Source: Gramella sp. MT6 (GTDB taxonomy: Bacteria; Bacteroidota; Bacteroidia; Flavobacteriales; Flavobacteriaceae). Taken from it: 64,000 nt of DNA. The DNA lies in assembly GCF_019357415.1 (NCBI RefSeq), contig NZ_CP048410.1:3622501-3686500 (forward strand), given 5' to 3'. A program made the translations under genes and the position numbers. The first letter of the stretch is position 1. Each line of letters starts with the position of its first letter. The notes under the pieces are model-generated. The model saw nothing but the letters and a program-made list of their open reading frames with translations. It was not told the origin of the DNA and searched no databases. Shown one piece after another: positions 17,705 through 26,931 of this stretch.

Positions 17705-19165
17705 CTAATTCTCAGGAATGTTCTTTAATACTTCCAGTAAGAACTTCCAGTATTTTTGAGCTGAACTAATACTCGCTCTTTCATCTGGAGAATGCGCCCC
17801 CCTTATCGTTGGTCCAAAGGAGATCATATCCATATTCGGGTAGTGACTTCCAATAATTCCGCATTCAAGTCCTGCATGGCAAGCAGCAATATCTGCTTTT
17901 TCGCCATTCATCTTCTGGTAGATCTCATCCAGGGTTTTCAATATAGCTGAATCACTGTTTGGTGCCCATCCAGGATATTCACCAGAAAGCTTTACATCAA
18001 AGCCTGCCAGTTCAAATACCGCTTTAAGCGATGATGCCAGGTCATTCTTAGAAGATTCAACCGAACTCCTGGTAAGGCATTTAATATGAACCTCCCCATC
18101 CCTAAGGGTAACATTGGCCACATTATTCGAGGTTTCCACAAGGCCTTCTATCTCAGGACTCATCCTGTAAACTCCATTATGAGCGCCCGCTAAAGCCAGT
18201 AAAACTTCACGCTGAGACTTCAGGTCCATAACAGAATTTTGAGAAGTAACCATTTGTACCTCGATCGCCAGGTTTGGCTCAAGAGAGGCATATTCAGATT
18301 TTAGGTCTGCCGCACGGGATTCGATCTCTGTTTTAAAGCTTTCCACTTCAGTATCGGGAACGGCAATGATCGCCTCGCTTTCCCTTGGAATGGCATTTCT
18401 TAGACCACCTCCATTAATTTCTGAAATTCTAAGCTTTAGATCCTCAGAGGTATTTACCAGTAAACGGTTCATCATCTTATTGGCATTTCCAAGACCTTTG
18501 ATGATATCCATACCGGAATGTCCTCCTTGAAGACCTTTAACCTTTACGGAAAAACTCCTGTAACTATCAGGCATTTTTTCCTCATTGTATTTTTTTGTAG
18601 CCGTGATATCCACACCACCGGCACAGCCAATACCAATCTCATCATCTTCTTCAGTATCAAGATTCAGAAGTATATCACCTTCCAGAAGTTCCGGACTTAA
18701 GCCTTTGGCTCCGGTCATTCCCGTTTCTTCATCTATAGTAAAAAGAGCTTCGATAGCAGGGTGCTCGATAGAATCACTTTCCAGGATCGCCATCATAGTA
18801 GCTACTCCAAGACCGTTATCGGCTCCAAGGGTTGTTCCCTTCGCGCGTACCCAATCTCCATCAACATACATATCTATACCCTGGGAATCAAAATCGAAAT
18901 CTGTGTCGTTATTCTTTTGATGAACCATATCCAGGTGAGCCTGTAATACGATCTTTTTACGGTTCTCCATCCCTTTGGTGGCAGGTTTGTAGATAACCAC
19001 ATTCCCAACGCTATCCACCTCAGTTTTAAGATTTAGATTATTTCCGAAATTTTTTATGAATTCTATTACTCTTTCTTCCTTTTTGGATGGCCTGGGAACG
19101 GAATTCAAGTCTGCGAATTTATTCCATAAGACTTTGGGTTCCAGCTCTCTTATTTCTTCATTCAT
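17705..19165 (-). CDS. pepD: Aminoacyl-histidine dipeptidase (PepD, M20 family)
   Basis: 486 residues from ATG 19165; a GTG eight codons upstream is possible but the family N-terminus (MNEEIRELEPKVLWNKF) argues for the ATG. PepD is a zinc dipeptidase of broad specificity, including Xaa-His dipeptides such as carnosine. Metal ligands and catalytic residues are visible: QAHLDMV (75-81; His77, Asp79), LGADN (113-117), IDEETG (144-149; Glu pair) and Asp170 in LNLDTEED, with CHAGLECG near the C-terminus. A lid domain insertion lies at about 195-380. Cytoplasmic, single gene. Confidence 0.93.
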   Translation of the reverse strand: MNEEIRELEPKVLWNKFADLNSVPRPSKKEERVIEFIKNFGNNLNLKTEVDSVGNVVIYKPATKGMENRKKIVLQAHLDMVHQKNNDTDFDFDSQGIDMYVDGDWVRAKGTTLGADNGLGVATMMAILESDSIEHPAIEALFTIDEETGMTGAKGLSPELLEGDILLNLDTEEDDEIGIGCAGGVDITATKKYNEEKMPDSYRSFSVKVKGLQGGHSGMDIIKGLGNANKMMNRLLVNTSEDLKLRISEINGGGLRNAIPRESEAIIAVPDTEVESFKTEIESRAADLKSEYASLEPNLAIEVQMVTSQNSVMDLKSQREVLLALAGAHNGVYRMSPEIEGLVETSNNVANVTLRDGEVHIKCLTRSSVESSKNDLASSLKAVFELAGFDVKLSGEYPGWAPNSDSAILKTLDEIYQKMNGEKADIAACHAGLECGIIGSHYPNMDMISFGPTIRGAHSPDERASISSAQKYWKFLLEVLKNIPEN

Positions 19166-19253
19166 TGATCTAATTTTTGGTATCTTCACAAAGGTATTCG
19201 AAATTACCGATTTCTAAAATTTGAGGCCTTCCTAATATTTGTATTTTTTAGCT

Positions 19254-20327
19254 GTGAAGAGAAAATCAGTACTACTACTCGCCATCCTTTTTCCGGTACA
19301 GATCATTGCTATCAGGTTTTTATCTGATCATTCTAATTTTGTCGAGGAATATTACTCGAACGGAATGTATCCGGTAATTTCAAAAGTAATGCGTTACAGC
19401 CTTGGCATTGTGCCATTCTCCCTGGGGGATTTGCTTTATGCTATTTTTATCCTTCTGGCTATTTCATGGCTGGTAAGGCGTATTTCGCAAAAATTCAGAA
19501 ATCCGAAAATCTGGATACCAGACACCCTGGCCACTCTTTCTGTTATTTACTTTTGCTTCCACCTATTCTGGGGTTTCAATTATTATAGACTTCCACTACA
19601 CAAAAGCCTGGAAATAGAAAGCGATTATACCACCGAAAAACTAATCAGCCTAACGGAAACCCTTATTGATAGATCGAATAAACTTCATTTGGAACTGGTT
19701 CAAAATGATTCTGTAAAAGTAGAATATGATTTCACCAAAAAGGAACTTTTCGATATTACCCTGGAAGGTTACGACCATATTCAGAAGGATTTCCCAGAAC
19801 TAACGTATAATGGAGAGGCACTGAAAAGATCTATTTACAGCCTGCCTCTAACGTATATGGGTTTCAATGGATACCTGAATCCGCTTACCAATGAAGCTCA
19901 GGTAAATACCGTGATCCTGCCATATAAGATTCCAACCACAGCGAGTCATGAAGTTGGGCACCAGCTCGGATTCGCCAAGGAAAACGAAGCTAATTTTATT
20001 GCCTGCCTGGTTACCATGAACCATCCTAATAAGTATTTCAGGTATTCGGGATATACCTTCGCTCTTAGCTATTGCCTGAGTGAGCTTTATCGCAGGGATC
20101 CTACAAAAGCCGAGGAATTGATTTGCGGAATAAATCCGGGTATTATCAAGAATTATCGTGAGGTAGATGAGTTCTGGTTAAAACATCAAAATCCTTTTGA
20201 ACCAATTTTCAAGGCTACTTACAATCGGTATCTTATCGTAAATAATCAATCAGATGGGATGAAGAGTTATAGTTATGTGGTCGCCTTACTGGTAAATTAT
20301 TTCGATGATACGCGTAATGCCTTATAA
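19254..20327 (+). CDS. DUF3810 family membrane metallopeptidase-like protein
   Basis: 357 residues from a likely GTG start at 19254; a TTG at 19239 would add five residues. Three N-terminal hydrophobic segments (about 7-20, 45-68, 85-105) are followed by a domain with SHEVGHQLGF, a zinc HExxH motif (His232-His236) and the nearby ENEANF that supplies the third ligand pattern. This is the DUF3810 family, uncharacterised but built like a membrane-bound zinc peptidase. No substrate is known. It stands alone between pepD (divergent) and the amidohydrolase pair. Confidence 0.87.
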   Translation: MKRKSVLLLAILFPVQIIAIRFLSDHSNFVEEYYSNGMYPVISKVMRYSLGIVPFSLGDLLYAIFILLAISWLVRRISQKFRNPKIWIPDTLATLSVIYFCFHLFWGFNYYRLPLHKSLEIESDYTTEKLISLTETLIDRSNKLHLELVQNDSVKVEYDFTKKELFDITLEGYDHIQKDFPELTYNGEALKRSIYSLPLTYMGFNGYLNPLTNEAQVNTVILPYKIPTTASHEVGHQLGFAKENEANFIACLVTMNHPNKYFRYSGYTFALSYCLSELYRRDPTKAEELICGINPGIIKNYREVDEFWLKHQNPFEPIFKATYNRYLIVNNQSDGMKSYSYVVALLVNYFDDTRNAL

Positions 20328-20411
20328 TAGCTTAAGAATTCTCTAAATTTTATTACTTTAAGCCTCTTAAATTTTTGACCAATCTATTTTATACTTAATC
20401 CACTAAATTTT

Positions 20412-23378
20412 ATGAAATTAAAATTACTCTTTTTAGGGCTATTCCTAGCTGCATTCACCATGCAGGCCCAGGAATACTTCCCTAAGAATGATGGTGTAAA
20501 GACCCGAAACACCAATTACACCGTTTTTAAAAATGCGAAGATCCATATAGATCCTCAAAATGTGATCGATAATGGTATGTTCGCAATCAAGGAAGGAAAG
20601 ATTACCGCTGTTGGGAAATCTATCAACGTTCCTAAGAATAGCATTGTCATAGATCTTGAAGGCAAAGAAGTCTATCCTTCTTTCATAGATCTTTATAGTG
20701 ATTTTGGAATTCCAAAGCCTGAAAAAGCTAAGGAAGGAAATTCCCCGCAATATGATGCCGGCCGCGAAGGATACTACTGGAATGATCATATAAGACCTGA
20801 TACCAAAGCGATTGCTAATTTCAATTTCGATACAAAGGAAGCCGAGAAATTTCAGAAAGCTGGGTTTGGAGTGGTGAATACTCATGTCCCTGATGGGATT
20901 ATCAGGGGAACTGGGATGCTCGTCGCACTAACTCCTGAAGAGACCGAAGGTGACAGAATTCTGGATGAAAGTTCTTCCCAATTTCTTTCTTTTGATAAAA
21001 GTGTACAATCCAGCCAGGCCTACCCTACCTCAATTATGGGAAGTATGGCCTTGATTCGGCAGGCGTATTTAGATGCCGAATGGTACGGCAACGGAAATGC
21101 TAAAAACAAGGATCTGGCCCTTGAAGCACTTAATAAAAATAAGGATCTGGTACAGATCTTTGCAACAGATAATCTTCTTAATGAAATTAGAGCCGATAAG
21201 ATCGGGGATGAATTCGGTATTCAATATGTAATTGTTGGAAGCGGGAAAGAATATCAAAGGCTTGATAAAGTGAAAGCTAGTAACGCCACTTATATTGTCC
21301 CTTTAAAATTCCCGGATGCTTTTGATGTTGAAGATCCATACCTGGCAAATAAATTGAGCCTTAAAGAAATGCGGGAATGGAACCAGGCACCGGCAAATCT
21401 TAAGATGCTTGCAGAAAAACAAGTGCCTTTTACATTAACTGCTCATTCAATAGATGCCGAAAAGGACTTTAAAACAAACCTTTTAAAAGCAGTGGAATAC
21501 GGGTTACCTAAAGAAGCGGCATTAGCTGCCTTAACCACAGTTCCTGCAAAAACCATTGGCCAGGATGGCAAACTTGGAGTGATCAAAGAAGGTGCATGGG
21601 CAAATTTCCTAATAACCTCCGGGGATTATTTTAATAAAGAAACCACGCTTTATGAAAACTGGATCCAGGGGGAAAAGAAATTGCTTAATAGTATGGATGT
21701 AACCAATATCACCGGTAATTACGACCTGAAAGTTGACGGTAAAACCTATGATCTCAAAATTACAGGAGAACCATCCAGCCCTAAAACTGAAGTTAAGTTA
21801 GGAGAAACCAAAATAGGTTCAAAAATCAGTTTTAATGACAACTGGATGAATTTATTACTGTCTTCTCCAGATACTACCAAAACTGAATATATAAGACTGG
21901 TCGCGAATATTCCGTCTAAGACAGAGCAATTCTCTGGTAAAGCGATACTTCCTAATGGAAACCAAACAAGTTTCCAGGCTATTATTAAAGAGGATTCTGA
22001 AAAGGACAAGGAAGATAAAAAGGAAAAAGAGGCAAAAGCCCATAAGGTTGTTCCCGTCACTTATCCAAATATAGCTTATGGGTTCACAGATAAGCCAAAA
22101 CAGGAAAATGTACTTTTCAAGAATGCTACCGTTTGGACCAGTGAAGATGAAGGAGTACTGGAAAACACAGATGTGCTGGTAAAAAATGGAGAAATCGTAA
22201 AAGTTGGAGAAGGTCTTAATGCAGGTGGCGCTAAAGTAATTGATGCGACAGGGAAGCACCTAACTGCAGGTATCATAGATGAACACTCACATATCGCCGC
22301 ATCGGCTATTAACGAAGCCGGACATAATTCATCAGCTGAAGTTACTATGGAAGATGTGGTAGATCCTACCGATATCAACATCTATAGAAACCTTGCCGGT
22401 GGAGTTACCACCATTCAATTATTGCACGGTTCAGCTAACCCGATTGGAGGACGTTCAGCGATCTTAAAATTAAAATGGGGTGAATCTGCCGAAGATATGA
22501 TCTTTGAGCAGGCACCACCTTTCATCAAATTCGCTTTAGGTGAAAACGTGAAGCAGTCAAACTGGAGTGGTGGAAGATTTCCGCAAACACGTATGGGTGT
22601 AGAGCAGGTATTTACCGATTATTTCAGCCGGGCAAAAGCTTACGAAACCAGTAAAAATGATGAAGATTTCAGAAAAGACCTTGAAATGGAAACCATCGTT
22701 GAAATTATGAATGGTGAGCGATTCGTTACTTCCCACTCTTACATACAGAGCGAGATCAATATGCTGATGAAAGTGGCTGAGGAATTCGGTTTCAACATTA
22801 ATACTTTTACCCATATCCTTGAAGGTTACAAAGTAGCCGATAAAATGAAGGAGCACGGAGTTGGAGCTTCAACATTCTCAGACTGGTGGGCATACAAATA
22901 TGAGGTGAATGATGCCATCCCTTACAATGCCTCTATTATGAATGAAGTTGGTCTTACCGTGGCTATTAATAGTGACGATGCTGAAATGAGTAGAAGACTG
23001 AACCAGGAAGCAGCAAAAAGCGTTAAATATGGCGGTATGAACGAAGAGGAAGCCTGGAAGATGGTAACCATAAACCCTGCAAAACTTTTGCATGTTGATA
23101 ATTTAGTGGGGAGTATTAAAACAGGAAAACAGGCAGACCTGGTCCTTTGGAACGAACATCCTCTATCTATTTATGCGAAACCTGAAAAAACCATGGTTGA
23201 AGGTGTTTTCTATTTTGATATCGATCGCGATTCAGATTTGCGTGAAAAGATCAAAAGAGAGCGAAATGAGCTTATAGGCCAGATGCTGAAAGCTAAGAAT
23301 AACGGAGTGAAAACTCAGCCTGTTACCAAACCAGAAAAGCAAAGAGTTCATTGCGATCTATTGGAAGAGGTTAAATAA
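20412..23378 (+). CDS. Exported double-domain amidohydrolase (first domain degenerate)
   Basis: 988 residues with a signal peptide (LLFLGLFLAAFTMQAQ). Two amidohydrolase-like halves are visible. In the first (about 25-430) the metal-binding DxHxH site reads DLYSD near residues 93-97, so it looks inactive. A central beta region with a Lys/Glu stretch (KEDSEKDKEDKKEKEAKAH) leads to the second half (about 560-970), which keeps IIDEHSHIA (His625, His627) and a late NSDDAE (Asp855). It probably hydrolyses a cyclic amide or peptide bond in the periplasm; the substrate is unknown. The next gene, 4 bp on, is a paralogue. Confidence 0.88.
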   Translation: MKLKLLFLGLFLAAFTMQAQEYFPKNDGVKTRNTNYTVFKNAKIHIDPQNVIDNGMFAIKEGKITAVGKSINVPKNSIVIDLEGKEVYPSFIDLYSDFGIPKPEKAKEGNSPQYDAGREGYYWNDHIRPDTKAIANFNFDTKEAEKFQKAGFGVVNTHVPDGIIRGTGMLVALTPEETEGDRILDESSSQFLSFDKSVQSSQAYPTSIMGSMALIRQAYLDAEWYGNGNAKNKDLALEALNKNKDLVQIFATDNLLNEIRADKIGDEFGIQYVIVGSGKEYQRLDKVKASNATYIVPLKFPDAFDVEDPYLANKLSLKEMREWNQAPANLKMLAEKQVPFTLTAHSIDAEKDFKTNLLKAVEYGLPKEAALAALTTVPAKTIGQDGKLGVIKEGAWANFLITSGDYFNKETTLYENWIQGEKKLLNSMDVTNITGNYDLKVDGKTYDLKITGEPSSPKTEVKLGETKIGSKISFNDNWMNLLLSSPDTTKTEYIRLVANIPSKTEQFSGKAILPNGNQTSFQAIIKEDSEKDKEDKKEKEAKAHKVVPVTYPNIAYGFTDKPKQENVLFKNATVWTSEDEGVLENTDVLVKNGEIVKVGEGLNAGGAKVIDATGKHLTAGIIDEHSHIAASAINEAGHNSSAEVTMEDVVDPTDINIYRNLAGGVTTIQLLHGSANPIGGRSAILKLKWGESAEDMIFEQAPPFIKFALGENVKQSNWSGGRFPQTRMGVEQVFTDYFSRAKAYETSKNDEDFRKDLEMETIVEIMNGERFVTSHSYIQSEINMLMKVAEEFGFNINTFTHILEGYKVADKMKEHGVGASTFSDWWAYKYEVNDAIPYNASIMNEVGLTVAINSDDAEMSRRLNQEAAKSVKYGGMNEEEAWKMVTINPAKLLHVDNLVGSIKTGKQADLVLWNEHPLSIYAKPEKTMVEGVFYFDIDRDSDLREKIKRERNELIGQMLKAKNNGVKTQPVTKPEKQRVHCDLLEEVK

Positions 23379-23382
23379 AAAA

Positions 23383-24705
23383 TTGAAAAAAATGAAAATA
23401 TTCAATACATATATAATAATCGCCCTCCTGATGATTTCAGGAAATACATTTGCGCAACAAACTCCGGCTGCTAAACAGTCGGAACCTATCACGATCGTTG
23501 GAGCAACAGCTCATTTAGGTAATGGCGAGATCATCGAAAACAGCCTTATCATTCTTGAAAATGGTAAAATAACCGAGGTTATCGCAGCTAATCTCACTAA
23601 GAGACAGTATCCTGGTAAGATCATAAACGCCAAAGGAAAACATGTTTATCCCGGAATAATCGCGCCAAATTCCACTCTGGGCCTGGTAGAGATCGATGCA
23701 GTAAAAGCGACGGTAGACCAGGACGAAATGGGAGAAATGCTACCTAATATACGAAGTTTGATAGCCTATAATGCCGAAAGTAAGATCGTGGAATCCATGA
23801 GGCCTAATGGTGTTCTTCTTGGACAGATCGTACCTCGCGGCGGTAGGATTTCCGGAACCTCATCTATCGTCCAGTTCGATGCATGGAATTGGGAAGATGC
23901 GGTGGTCAAGGAAAATGACGGTTTACATATCAACTGGCCAGATTCCTACCAGAGAGGTCGCTGGTGGAGAGGTGAAGATCCAGACCTAAAGGCGAATAAA
24001 GATTATCAAAAAGAAGTTCAAAAACTTTCAGATTTTTTTGTTTCAGCAAAGGCTTATCTTGAAGGAAGCAGAGACTATAAAAACCTTCCATTTCTTGCCA
24101 TGGAAACCGTTTTTAACGGAGATAAAAAAGTCTTTGTGCATGTTGATGGTGAAAAGGAGATACTTGACGTAGTTCAGTTCAAAAAAGAGCAGGGTCTAAA
24201 AAGCGTAGTGATAGTGGGAGGATATTATACTGCTGACGTTGCAGAAACTTTAAAGAAGAATGATATCCCGGTGCTGGTAACCAGACCTCATAGTACTCCT
24301 GAAGAAGATTATGAAGACTATGATTATCCCTATAAATTAGCTAATCTCCTTCAGGAAAAAGGTGTACTGGTAGCTATCGAAAGTAGCGGGCAAATGGAAA
24401 GAATGAATTCCCGAAATTTACCTTTTTATGCCGGCACTGTTGCGGCCTATGGAATGGATAAGGAGGAAGCCCTTAAACTGGTCACATCGAATACCGCGAA
24501 GATCCTGGGAATAGATGATATGTATGGCAGCCTGGAAGAAGGAAAATCTGCTACATTGTTCATTTCTGAAGGAGATGCATTAGATATGCGTGGAAATATT
24601 CTTTCGCATGCATTCATTGATGGTCGTGAAGTGAGCCTGGAAACTCATCAAACAGAACTTTGGAAACGCTATTCCAAAAAATATAAAGACCTGGAAAGCA
24701 AATAG
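23383..24705 (+). CDS. Exported amidohydrolase-like protein, metal site missing
   Basis: 440 residues with a signal peptide (IIIALLMISGNTFAQ). It has the amidohydrolase composite beta domain (ITIVGATAHLGNGEIIENS) and barrel, but where family members have PGxIDxHxH this reads PGIIAPNSTLGL, so both metal-binding His are gone. The protein resembles the degenerate first half of its neighbour. It may be a non-catalytic partner of the 988-residue enzyme. The start is TTG at 23383, or ATG at 23392; the spacing to the upstream stop (4 bp) suggests coupling. A nested hairpin follows the gene. Confidence 0.85.
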   Translation: MKKMKIFNTYIIIALLMISGNTFAQQTPAAKQSEPITIVGATAHLGNGEIIENSLIILENGKITEVIAANLTKRQYPGKIINAKGKHVYPGIIAPNSTLGLVEIDAVKATVDQDEMGEMLPNIRSLIAYNAESKIVESMRPNGVLLGQIVPRGGRISGTSSIVQFDAWNWEDAVVKENDGLHINWPDSYQRGRWWRGEDPDLKANKDYQKEVQKLSDFFVSAKAYLEGSRDYKNLPFLAMETVFNGDKKVFVHVDGEKEILDVVQFKKEQGLKSVVIVGGYYTADVAETLKKNDIPVLVTRPHSTPEEDYEDYDYPYKLANLLQEKGVLVAIESSGQMERMNSRNLPFYAGTVAAYGMDKEEALKLVTSNTAKILGIDDMYGSLEEGKSATLFISEGDALDMRGNILSHAFIDGREVSLETHQTELWKRYSKKYKDLESK

Positions 24706-24721
24706 CATTTTCAAAAATTTT

Positions 24722-24801
24722 AAAGTTGTCTGAAATCTGGACACGTCAAAGCTGAAATAATTTCAGAAGGACGTTATTTCGGTTTTCAGACAACTTTTTT
24801 T
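24722..24801 (+). terminator. Nested long hairpin with T-tract after the amidohydrolase operon
   Basis: A perfect 14-bp outer stem (24722-24735 with 24784-24797; arm aaagttgtctgaaa) encloses a 5-bp middle stem (acgtc 24743-24747 with gacgt 24770-24774) and a 6-bp inner hairpin (ctgaaa 24752-24757 with tttcag 24761-24766). Seven T follow from 24795. It can act as an intrinsic terminator, but is much larger than the other terminators here and could be a stable small RNA. Confidence 0.7.
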
Positions 24802-24817
24802 ATGCCTAATATCTACG

Positions 24818-24825
24818 TATTTTTG
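24818..24825 (+). promoter_or_regulatory. -7 box of the RNA methyltransferase gene
   Basis: TATTTTTG, a perfect TAnnTTTG element, ends only 5 bp before the ATG at 24831. If used, transcription would start at or next to the start codon, giving a leaderless or nearly leaderless mRNA. Confidence 0.5.
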
Positions 24826-24830
24826 CGTCT

Positions 24831-25646
24831 ATGCTAAAACAGATCACCAGCCCGCAGAACAAGGAGATAAAATGGCTGCTTCAGTTACAGGAAAAGTCCC
24901 GGAACCGAAGAAAAGAAAGTGCTTTCGTAATTGAAGGTCAAAGGGAAATATCCCTCGCAATCAAAGGTGGTTACACTCCCCTTCACCTCTATTTTGTTCC
25001 AGAACTGGTCGATTTTCAGGAGGTGCTTGATATTTCAAAATCGAATACTGAAAAACCTGCCGCTATCACCGAGATAAGCCACGAGGTTTATGAAAAAATA
25101 GCTTATCGCGGGAGTACTGAAGGTTTGATCGCGGTTTTTGAATCCAGAGACCACACTTTGGAAGATTTGAATTTTGAAAATTCATCTCCTCTTATCCTGG
25201 TCGCAGAAGCCCCTGAAAAACCCGGAAATATCGGTGCGATCTTACGAACTGCCGATGCGGCTGCCGTAGATGCAGTAATTATCGCTAATCCCAAGACCGA
25301 TCTTTATAACCCTAATATCATACGAAGCAGTGTAGGTTGCATTTTCACGAATAAGATCGCTACAGGGTCAACCTCTGAAATTATCGAGTTCCTGAACCGG
25401 CAAAATATTCAGATCTATGCGGCTGCATTACAGGCCTCAAAACCGTATCATGATATAGATTTTAAAAATGCTTCTGCCATTGTGATGGGCACCGAGGCTA
25501 CAGGATTGAGTGAGGATTGGTTGAAAAATTCAACTCAGAATATCATCATTCCCATGCATGGTGAAATAGATTCGATGAATGTTTCTGTTGCTGCTGGGAT
25601 CTTAATTTTTGAAGCTAAAAGACAACGAATTACGCACCCCGAATAA
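24831..25646 (+). CDS. SpoU/TrmH-family RNA 2'-O-ribose methyltransferase
   Basis: 271 residues. A substrate-binding N-terminal domain (ITSPQNKEIKWLLQL, FVIEGQREI) precedes an SPOUT knot domain with the three SpoU motifs: PGNIGAILRTADA (131-143), IVMGTEATGLS (217-227) and IPMHGEIDSMNVSVA (240-254). Such enzymes methylate ribose 2'-OH in tRNA or 23S rRNA using SAM; which nucleotide cannot be read from the sequence. The gene is followed after 11 bp by the M48 protease gene. Confidence 0.93.
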   Translation: MLKQITSPQNKEIKWLLQLQEKSRNRRKESAFVIEGQREISLAIKGGYTPLHLYFVPELVDFQEVLDISKSNTEKPAAITEISHEVYEKIAYRGSTEGLIAVFESRDHTLEDLNFENSSPLILVAEAPEKPGNIGAILRTADAAAVDAVIIANPKTDLYNPNIIRSSVGCIFTNKIATGSTSEIIEFLNRQNIQIYAAALQASKPYHDIDFKNASAIVMGTEATGLSEDWLKNSTQNIIIPMHGEIDSMNVSVAAGILIFEAKRQRITHPE

Positions 25647-25657
25647 ACCTGATTAAC

Positions 25658-26896
25658 TTGACACCAGAAACCCTGTTCTATATAATTATAGCCATTATTG
25701 TGGTCGATTTCATAATCGATAAGATCCTTGATGCTCTTAATGCAAAACATTTTAACGACCCAATACCAGCTGAACTGGCAGATGTTTATGATAAAGAAGA
25801 ATACGAAAAGTCGCAGCAGTACAAAAAGGAACGCTTCAAATTTGGTATGTTAACCAGTACTTTTTCTGAGCTGTTAACCTTAGGGTTTATAATATTCGAT
25901 GGTTTCGCCTATGTTGATGAGATCGCCAGAAATATTACAGATAACCCGATCCTTATTGCTCTAATCTTCTTCGGCATAATTATGCTGGGTAGTGATATTC
26001 TAATGACTCCGTTTTCCTGGTACAGCACTTTTGTTATCGAAGAAAAATACGGTTTCAACAAGACTACGAAAGCAACTTTTTTTCTAGACAAATTAAAAGG
26101 ACTCGCCATGACCGCCATTATCGGCGGCGGTATTCTTGCTCTTATTGTTTGGTTCTACCAGATCGCAGGAGATAATTTCTGGTGGTATGCCTGGATTCTA
26201 ATCGCTGTTTTCTCGGTCTTCATGAATATGTTTTATGCGAAACTCATAGTGCCTTTATTCAATAAACAAACTCCTTTGAGCGATGGATCGTTAAGAACAA
26301 AGATCGAACAATATGCAAAAAGTGTAGGTTTCCAGCTGGATAATATATTCGTGATAGACGGCTCAAAAAGAAGCACCAAGGCTAACGCCTATTTTTCAGG
26401 ATTTGGCAGTGAAAAAAGGATCACTTTGTATGATACGCTCATCAATGATCTGGAAGAAGAGGAGATCGTGGCGGTCCTTGCACATGAAGTAGGCCACTAT
26501 AAGAAAAATCATATTATCGTGAACCTGGCAGCCTCGGTTCTGACCACTGGTTTCACCCTGTGGTTATTATCGCTTTTTGTAGGGAACCCAGTTCTTTCGG
26601 CGGCACTTGGAGTTGCAACACCTAGTTTTCATATAGGCCTGGTTGCTTTTGGAATTTTATACAGTCCTATTTCAGAAATTACCGGATTGATCATGAACTA
26701 CTTATCCAGGAAATTTGAATATCAGGCAGATAATTATGCCAAAACCACTTATAATGCTGATTCTTTGATTTCAAGCCTGAAGAAACTTTCAAAAAACACT
26801 TTAAGTAATTTAACTCCGCATAAAGCCTATATTTTTGTACATTACTCTCATCCCAGTCTGCTACAGCGATATCGCAATTTGAAGGCCGGGATTTAG
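25658..26896 (+). CDS. M48 family membrane metallopeptidase (Ste24/CAAX protease-like)
   Basis: 412 residues starting at TTG 25658. It has about seven hydrophobic segments and the zinc motif HEVGH (276-280) inside VLAHEVGHYKKNH, with the third ligand in SRKFEYQADNYA. The arrangement matches Ste24-type CAAX prenyl protease 1. Bacteria lack classical CAAX substrates, so a membrane quality-control role is likely by analogy. It sits between the RNA methyltransferase and the RelA/SpoT gene, all on one strand. Confidence 0.92.
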   Translation: MTPETLFYIIIAIIVVDFIIDKILDALNAKHFNDPIPAELADVYDKEEYEKSQQYKKERFKFGMLTSTFSELLTLGFIIFDGFAYVDEIARNITDNPILIALIFFGIIMLGSDILMTPFSWYSTFVIEEKYGFNKTTKATFFLDKLKGLAMTAIIGGGILALIVWFYQIAGDNFWWYAWILIAVFSVFMNMFYAKLIVPLFNKQTPLSDGSLRTKIEQYAKSVGFQLDNIFVIDGSKRSTKANAYFSGFGSEKRITLYDTLINDLEEEEIVAVLAHEVGHYKKNHIIVNLAASVLTTGFTLWLLSLFVGNPVLSAALGVATPSFHIGLVAFGILYSPISEITGLIMNYLSRKFEYQADNYAKTTYNADSLISSLKKLSKNTLSNLTPHKAYIFVHYSHPSLLQRYRNLKAGI

Positions 26897-26931
26897 TTGT
26901 TTCCTTATAATCTTAATTGTATTTTTATCCC

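Noticed and set aside
20412..24705. Frameshift between the two amidohydrolase genes
   Set aside because: Each gene has its own signal peptide, start and complete domain, so they are two genes and not a broken one.
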